Shown: positions 6,059-9,015 of the stretch, one piece after another
Layout of the letters: every line of letters begins with the position of its first letter
Position numbering within the stretch: the first letter of the stretch is position 1
Source: Geobacter sp. UBA5608
GTDB taxonomy: Bacteria > Desulfobacterota > Desulfuromonadia > Geobacterales > Pseudopelobacteraceae
Direction of reading: 5' to 3'
Assembly (NCBI GenBank): GCA_002424705.1
Contig: DIKW01000098.1
Coordinates: 14,461 to 23,475, forward strand
DNA length: 9,015 nt
Translations under genes and position numbers: made by a program
Notes under the pieces: model-generated
What the model saw: only the letters and a program-made list of their open reading frames with translations
What the model was told of the DNA's origin: nothing
The model's database searches: none

Positions 6059-6298
6059 TCAGGCTCTCCGCTGGTCAGCTACAATGGTTTTTTCAACCAA
6101 TTTACCACGCACAGGAGGCGCATTGCTCCGGATTGCAAGCAGTTTTTCCGTCAGCTTCCACCGTTTATACCGTACCAGCTCCTTACGGATCGCCTCTGAC
6201 ACCACCTTGCTACGCTGACCGTGTGGCACCAATGATTCTAGCTCGTTGGCCACATCCAGGCTGATCATGAAGTTCAATTTCCGGGCTGGTTCAGCCAT
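6059..6298 (-). CDS. Ribbon-helix-helix antitoxin-like protein
   Basis: A 79-residue basic protein. Residues 7-14 (KLNFMISL) fit the DNA-binding beta strand. Residues 15-24 (DVANELESLV) and 29-44 (RSKVVSEAIRKELVRY) fit the two helices of the RHH/CopG fold, with S-x-x-V-x-x-A-I as the usual second-helix pattern. The C-terminal 30 residues (PPVRGKLVEKTIVADQRRA) would be the flexible tail that wraps the PIN partner. Such proteins neutralise the toxin and repress their own promoter. AAGGAG stands 7 nt before the ATG, the best ribosome-binding site in this unit, fitting a need for more antitoxin than toxin. A dyad at 6319-6339 just upstream is a candidate operator. The RHH call rests on pattern and context. 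Confidence 0.78.
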   Translation of the reverse strand: MAEPARKLNFMISLDVANELESLVPHGQRSKVVSEAIRKELVRYKRWKLTEKLLAIRSNAPPVRGKLVEKTIVADQRRA

Positions 6299-6301
6299 AT
6301 T

Positions 6302-6354
6302 TTTACTCCTTAATTTTAAGTATATTTTTTACATATACTATTTACTCCTTAATT
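6302..6354 (-). repeat. 14-bp direct repeat carrying a Shine-Dalgarno motif
   Basis: AATTAAGGAGTAAA (read on the - strand) occurs at 6302-6315 and again at 6341-6354, 39 bp apart. The copy near the gene is the ribosome-binding site of the RHH gene. The upstream copy precedes a lone ATG directly followed by TAA (6334-6329). The whole segment is far richer in A+T than the flanks. Confidence 0.8.
6319..6339. promoter_or_regulatory. Candidate RHH operator: AGTATAT-N7-ATATACT
   Basis: A perfect 7-bp inverted repeat (6319-6325 and 6333-6339) with a 7-nt, T-rich spacer lies 21 bp upstream of the antitoxin ATG. RHH antitoxins often bind such short AT-rich dyads over their own promoter or leader. The assignment is by position and symmetry only. 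Confidence 0.45.
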
Positions 6355-6357
6355 ATA
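6352..6357 (-). promoter_or_regulatory. Possible -10 box (TATAAT) of the RHH-PIN-methyltransferase unit
   Basis: A perfect TATAAT on the - strand would place the transcript start near 6345, so the leader would contain the dyad at 6319-6339. The -35 at 17 nt is poor (TGTGTT). A TTGACC at 6367-6362 with AATAGT 19 nt downstream is the alternative. Confidence 0.35.
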
Positions 6358-6506
6358 GGTAGGTCAATGGGCGAAACACATACCGGTGAACCCCTGCCCC
6401 AACCAACGATCGCCAACGCCAGCGCCACGATCTGATCACAGAAGGCCAAAACGGGCCGCCACGCTACCCGACATCGGGACAGCACAACGACCCATGACCA
6501 ACCAAT
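6358..6506. other. Intergenic stretch without recognised features
   Basis: About 150 bp of G+C-rich sequence between the AT-rich control region of the RHH unit and the mqnE terminator. A 74-codon frame (6342-6566, -) crosses it, but it begins inside the end of mqnE, runs through the terminator hairpin, lacks a ribosome-binding site and resembles no family I know. I see no gene here. Confidence 0.5.
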
Positions 6507-6537
6507 AAAAACGGCCCTGAAACAATTTTCAGGGCCG
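6507..6537 (-). terminator. Intrinsic terminator of mqnE
   Basis: On the - strand an 11-bp perfect stem (6537-6527 with 6522-6512) closes a 4-nt loop and is followed by TTTTT (6511-6507), 25 bp after the mqnE stop. This is the strongest classical terminator in the window. Confidence 0.92.
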
Positions 6538-6562
6538 CGTAAAACGAGCAGTGAGCCGACGA

Positions 6563-7642
6563 TCAAAAACTGCGTAATGGCCGATAGAGGGTGTCCCTCT
6601 CGACAGGCGTCTTACCAGCCAGGCGGATCAAACGAATAAGACGTTCCAGGGAAAGACTCTGAGGCGAACGGGCTCCGGCATCGTGACCGATTTTTTCTTC
6701 CACCACCGTGCCATCCAGATCGTCCACCCCGAAGGCCAGCGCCACCTGGGCGATCTTCTCCCCCAGCATGACCCAGTAGGCCTTGATGTGGGGGATGTTG
6801 TCAAGAAACAGCCGACCGATGGCGAGGGTCTTCAGATCATCCAGGCCAGAGGTGCCCCTTACGTCCAGCTTGAGCGGCGAGTTTTCCGGTTGCCAGGCCA
6901 GGGGGATAAACACCTGGAAACCGCCGGTATCATCCTGTAGTTCCCGCAGCAGCGCCATGTGACGCACCCGATCGGCGTGGTTCTCCAGGTGACCGTACAG
7001 CATGGTGCAGTTGGTCTTCAAGCCGACCTGGTGCGCCAGACGGTGCACCTCCAGCCAGCGCTGGCCGCTGATCTTCTCCGGGCAGATCTGCTGACGCACC
7101 TCTTCAACCAGGATCTCGGCTCCGCCGCCAGGCATCGAGCCCAAGCCGGCTGCCATCAGCTGCTTCAGCACCTGCTGTGCGCTCAGGCCGCTGATGCTGG
7201 CAAACCAATCGATCTCCACCGCAGTGAAGGCCTTGATATGCAGCTCTGGCGCAGCGCCACGGATAGCGGCCAACAGTTCCAGATAAAACGTAAAGGAGAG
7301 GTCCGGATGCAGCCCCCCCACCAGATGCACCTCGGTGGCCCCCTGTGAACCGGCCTCCACCGCCCGGCGCACCATCTCGTCACGGGTCAGCGTATAGGCG
7401 TCGTCCTCTGTGCCGGTACGGGAGAAAGCACAGAAGGCACAGCGATTGACGCAGATGTTGGTCGGGTTGATGTGACGGTTGACGTTGAAATAGACGTTGC
7501 GGCCGTTAATCCGCTGGTTGGCCAGGGCCGCCAGCTCACCGATGGCCAGCAGGTCGTTGGAGCTGTATAGGGCCAGGGCATCATCTTCGCTAATGCGCTG
7601 GCCAGCTTTCACTTTATCGCTAATCGTGGTAAATGAACTCAT
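6563..7642 (-). CDS. mqnE: Aminofutalosine synthase MqnE (radical SAM)
   Basis: A 359-residue radical-SAM enzyme of the futalosine menaquinone pathway. It joins the product of MqnA (3-[(1-carboxyvinyl)oxy]benzoate) to the SAM-derived 5'-deoxyadenosyl radical to make aminofutalosine. The [4Fe-4S] motif C64-x3-C68-x2-C71 lies in NPTNICVNRCAFCAFSR. MqnE-type blocks follow: GATEVHLVGGLHPDL, IKAFTAVEIDWFA, LGSMPGGGAEIL, EEVRQQICPEKISGQRW, TMLYGHLENHADRV and GGFQVFIPLAW. The PGGGAEI and YGHLE segments with the full length favour MqnE over its paralogue MqnC. Start: the ATG at 7642 lacks a Shine-Dalgarno; a TTG at 7660 would add six residues. A -10-like TATTCT 6 nt before the ATG suggests a leaderless mRNA. 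No other mqn gene is nearby, so the pathway is scattered, as in other genomes. It implies menaquinone-based respiration. Confidence 0.95.
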   Translation of the reverse strand: MSSFTTISDKVKAGQRISEDDALALYSSNDLLAIGELAALANQRINGRNVYFNVNRHINPTNICVNRCAFCAFSRTGTEDDAYTLTRDEMVRRAVEAGSQGATEVHLVGGLHPDLSFTFYLELLAAIRGAAPELHIKAFTAVEIDWFASISGLSAQQVLKQLMAAGLGSMPGGGAEILVEEVRQQICPEKISGQRWLEVHRLAHQVGLKTNCTMLYGHLENHADRVRHMALLRELQDDTGGFQVFIPLAWQPENSPLKLDVRGTSGLDDLKTLAIGRLFLDNIPHIKAYWVMLGEKIAQVALAFGVDDLDGTVVEEKIGHDAGARSPQSLSLERLIRLIRLAGKTPVERDTLYRPLRSF

Positions 7643-7648
7643 TGCCGC

Positions 7649-7677
7649 AGAATACGGCAACTGAGCCCCCAGCGCAA
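7649..7677 (-). promoter_or_regulatory. Possible mqnE promoter
   Basis: On the - strand TTGCGC (7677-7672) is followed after 17 nt by TATTCT (7654-7649). Transcription would start at about 7642, the A of the ATG. The -35 matches consensus only in TTG, so support is weak. A 6-bp dyad (TTGCCG-N7-CGGCAA, 7642-7660) surrounds the -10 and touches the start codon. Confidence 0.35.
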
Positions 7678-7708
7678 GGGGCTGCTTGCCGCTACAAAGG
7701 AGATAAAC

Positions 7709-8107
7709 ATGACACCAGCCATTGAGACCTTTTTTCGATCACCTGCCTTCGGCGTGGTAGGAGCATCCGAAGACCGTAGCAAATTCGGCAACAAGGTGCT
7801 GCGCTGCTATCTGTCCAACAACAAAACCGTGGTTCCGGTCAATCCCAAGGCTTCGTCGGTTGAGGGCGTCCCCAGTGTCGCTTCAGTGTCCGACCTGCCG
7901 GACAACGTCAAGAGCATCTCGGTGATCACCCCGCCGGTTATCACCGAGCAGGTGGTTGAGGCCGCCATCAGCCGGGGCATCACCAGCATCTGGATGCAGC
8001 CCGGCGCTGAAAGCGCCGCAGCGGTCGAGCGCTGCAAACAAGCCGGCATTAATGTCATCGCCGACCACAGCTGCATCCTGGTGGTGTTGGGCTTCCACGA
8101 CCACTGA
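7709..8107 (+). CDS. CoA-binding domain protein (YccU-type)
   Basis: A 132-residue single-domain protein of the CoA_binding_2 family: a Rossmann-like fold that binds CoA or acyl-CoA, as in the N-terminal part of succinyl-CoA ligase alpha. Visible are FGVVGASEDRSKFGNKVLRCY (13-33, first strand and glycine turn), VVPVNPKASSVEGVPS (41-56), SISVITPPVITEQVVEAAI (69-87), ITSIWMQPGAESAAAVERC (91-109) and GINVIADHSCI (112-122). The WMQPGAES and the D-x-x-C-I near the end are family hallmarks. A very good site, AAAGGAG, stands 6 nt before the ATG. The physiological role is unknown. It is divergent from mqnE across 66 bp and ends before the large hairpin at 8133-8184. Confidence 0.92.
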   Translation: MTPAIETFFRSPAFGVVGASEDRSKFGNKVLRCYLSNNKTVVPVNPKASSVEGVPSVASVSDLPDNVKSISVITPPVITEQVVEAAISRGITSIWMQPGAESAAAVERCKQAGINVIADHSCILVVLGFHDH

Positions 8108-8132
8108 GCTCAACGACCTGGAAACAGACGAT

Positions 8133-8184
8133 CACAGACCAAAGGAGGGCTGGCGCACGCGCGCCAGCCCTCCTTTGGTCTGTG
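8133..8184. terminator. Perfect 24-bp hairpin between convergent genes
   Basis: Positions 8133-8156 and 8161-8184 are exact inverted repeats around the 4-nt loop ACGC. The inner core GGAGGGCTGGCGC is G+C-rich and is followed in both directions by TTTGG, a weak U tract. It lies between the CoA-binding gene (+) and the tRNA (-), so it most likely ends transcription from both sides. Its right arm includes the last two bases of the tRNA CCA end. Confidence 0.75.
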
Positions 8185-8258
8185 GTGGAGCTGATCGGGA
8201 TCGAACCGACGGCCTGTACGTTGCGAACGTACCGCTCTCCCAACTGAGCTACAGCCCC
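8183..8258 (-). tRNA. tRNA-Ala (anticodon CGC)
   Basis: A full 76-nt cloverleaf with encoded CCA. The acceptor arm GGGGCTG/CAGCTCC contains the G3-U70 pair that marks alanine tRNAs. The D arm is GCTC...GAGC. The anticodon arm GTACG-TTCGCAA-CGTAC gives anticodon CGC, which reads GCG (Ala). The T arm carries GGTTCGATCCC. The identity element and anticodon agree. The 5' end begins at the base directly after the stop codon of the histidine kinase, so the tRNA is probably cut from a longer transcript or has a promoter inside that gene. Confidence 0.97.
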
Positions 8259-9015
8259 TTACAAGCTACCGTGCTGGCAGTCGGCCAACGGGAGCAGCAC
8301 GGTAAAAACCGCACCCTGGCTTCCATTGGCGGCCCTGAGCGATCCTCCATGATTCTGTACAATGCGGCTGACGATCGGCAGACCAAGGCCGGTGCCATGG
8401 TTTTTCGTAGTGAAAAACGGCGCAAAGACCTTGCTCAGGTCCTCCTCAGGGATGCCACCGCCCGTATCTTCAATCCTGATCCGGGCGTAGATCTGATCAC
8501 CCTGATCAACATCATCGAGCTGAACGGTCAGGGTGCCACCCTGGCGCATGGCCTCCTGGGCATTGACCAGCAGGTTGATGCAGACCTGCTTGAGTTGGTG
8601 GGCATCTCCCAGCACCTCCCAGTAGCCGGCTGGCAAACTGGGTTTAAGCTCAATGCTGCGCTCGGCCAGAGCGCCGGCGTAGTCGTCGAGGCACTCCTGC
8701 AACACTGACCGCAGATCGCAGCGATTGTAGCAGATGGTCGGCTTGCGGGAGTAAGCCAGGATATCGGCCAGCATCCGTTCCAACCGCTGGGCCTCACTGA
8801 TGATCGTGTCCAGGCAGTGCTGCTCAGGGGGCGCCTTAGGCAAGAGCTTGCGCAGACGGGCCGCGAAGCCGCCGATGGTGACCAGCGGCGTCTTCAATTC
8901 GTGAGAGATCGAAGCGGCCATCTCACCGATGGCAGCCAGATGGGCAGAGTGTATCAGCCGCTGACGGCTTTCGCGGAGTTCGGCATGAGTCTCTTCCAGA
9001 TTGCGGTACAGCTGC
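8259..9015 (-). CDS. Sensor histidine kinase, C-terminal part (5' end off window)
   Basis: The frame is open at the right edge (last full codon ends at 9014) and stops with TAA at 8261-8259. About 251 residues are visible. The fragment starts with a charged coiled coil (residues 1-25, leading to HLAAIGEMAASISHELKTPL), which contains the phospho-acceptor H38 and the HisKA dimerisation helices. The ATP-binding domain follows: N box QVCINLLVNAQEAM, G1 IEDTGGGIPEE, F box FAPFFTTK, and G2 GTGLGLPIV. This is the NtrB/ZraS-like layout of kinases that often pair with sigma-54 response regulators. The sensor domain and its partner are outside the window, so the signal is unknown. No response regulator follows; the next element is the tRNA, with no spacer. 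Confidence 0.95.
   Translation of the reverse strand, partial: QLYRNLEETHAELRESRQRLIHSAHLAAIGEMAASISHELKTPLVTIGGFAARLRKLLPKAPPEQHCLDTIISEAQRLERMLADILAYSRKPTICYNRCDLRSVLQECLDDYAGALAERSIELKPSLPAGYWEVLGDAHQLKQVCINLLVNAQEAMRQGGTLTVQLDDVDQGDQIYARIRIEDTGGGIPEEDLSKVFAPFFTTKNHGTGLGLPIVSRIVQNHGGSLRAANGSQGAVFTVLLPLADCQHGSL

Noticed and set aside
6342..6566. 74-codon frame on the - strand between mqnE and the RHH gene
   Set aside because: It begins in the end of mqnE, reads through the strong terminator hairpin, lacks a ribosome-binding site and shows no recognisable domain.
1..9015. CRISPR arrays, insertion sequences, integrase or transposase genes
   Set aside because: I found no regularly spaced repeats, no terminal inverted repeats flanking a transposase-like frame, and no recombinase motifs, although a tRNA gene is present.

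Overview
The window reads as a piece of a G+C-rich bacterial chromosome, most probably a Desulfuromonadota / Geobacter-like organism. The clues are a DUF3426 membrane protein, a Cys-rich SlyD-type FKBP, a yggT-divIVA-DUF167 cluster in a Gram-negative-looking setting, and MqnE of the futalosine menaquinone route. The taxon is an inference from gene content; there is no rRNA to confirm it.

Layout. Positions 1-581 (+): C-terminal part of a DUF3426 protein cut by the left edge, ending at a bidirectional terminator (609-641). Positions 663-2275 (-): yggT, divIVA, DUF167 (yggU-like) and a SlyD-like peptidyl-prolyl isomerase, read from a promoter at 2306-2334, with a possible internal terminator before the isomerase. 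Positions 2393-4523 (+): an inositol-monophosphatase-family enzyme, a small membrane protein overlapping it by 4 bp (ATGA), then a FabH-type ketoacyl-ACP synthase III with its own promoter and an operator-like palindrome, closed by a terminator at 4550-4577. Positions 4590-6298 (-): a tightly packed three-gene unit of ribbon-helix-helix (RHH) antitoxin-like protein, PIN-domain protein and SAM-dependent methyltransferase. It is preceded by a very AT-rich control region with a dyad and a duplicated ribosome-binding segment. Positions 6563-7642 (-): mqnE with a strong terminator, divergent from a CoA-binding-domain protein (7709-8107, +). Positions 8183-9015 (-): a histidine kinase cut by the right edge, whose stop codon directly abuts a tRNA-Ala(CGC) gene. 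The tRNA's CCA end touches a perfect 24-bp hairpin.

Most genes are core housekeeping: cell division and polarity, protein folding, lipid and quinone synthesis, tRNA. The part that looks accessory is the RHH-PIN-methyltransferase unit. Its genes are linked by stop/start codons one base apart, and its PIN protein lacks an expected catalytic acid. A second pattern is that the three genes without a Shine-Dalgarno sequence (suhB-like, fabH-like, mqnE) each have a plausible -10 box 6-7 nt before the ATG. This suggests leaderless mRNAs; every other complete gene with a well-placed ribosome-binding site has an AAGGA/GGAG motif.
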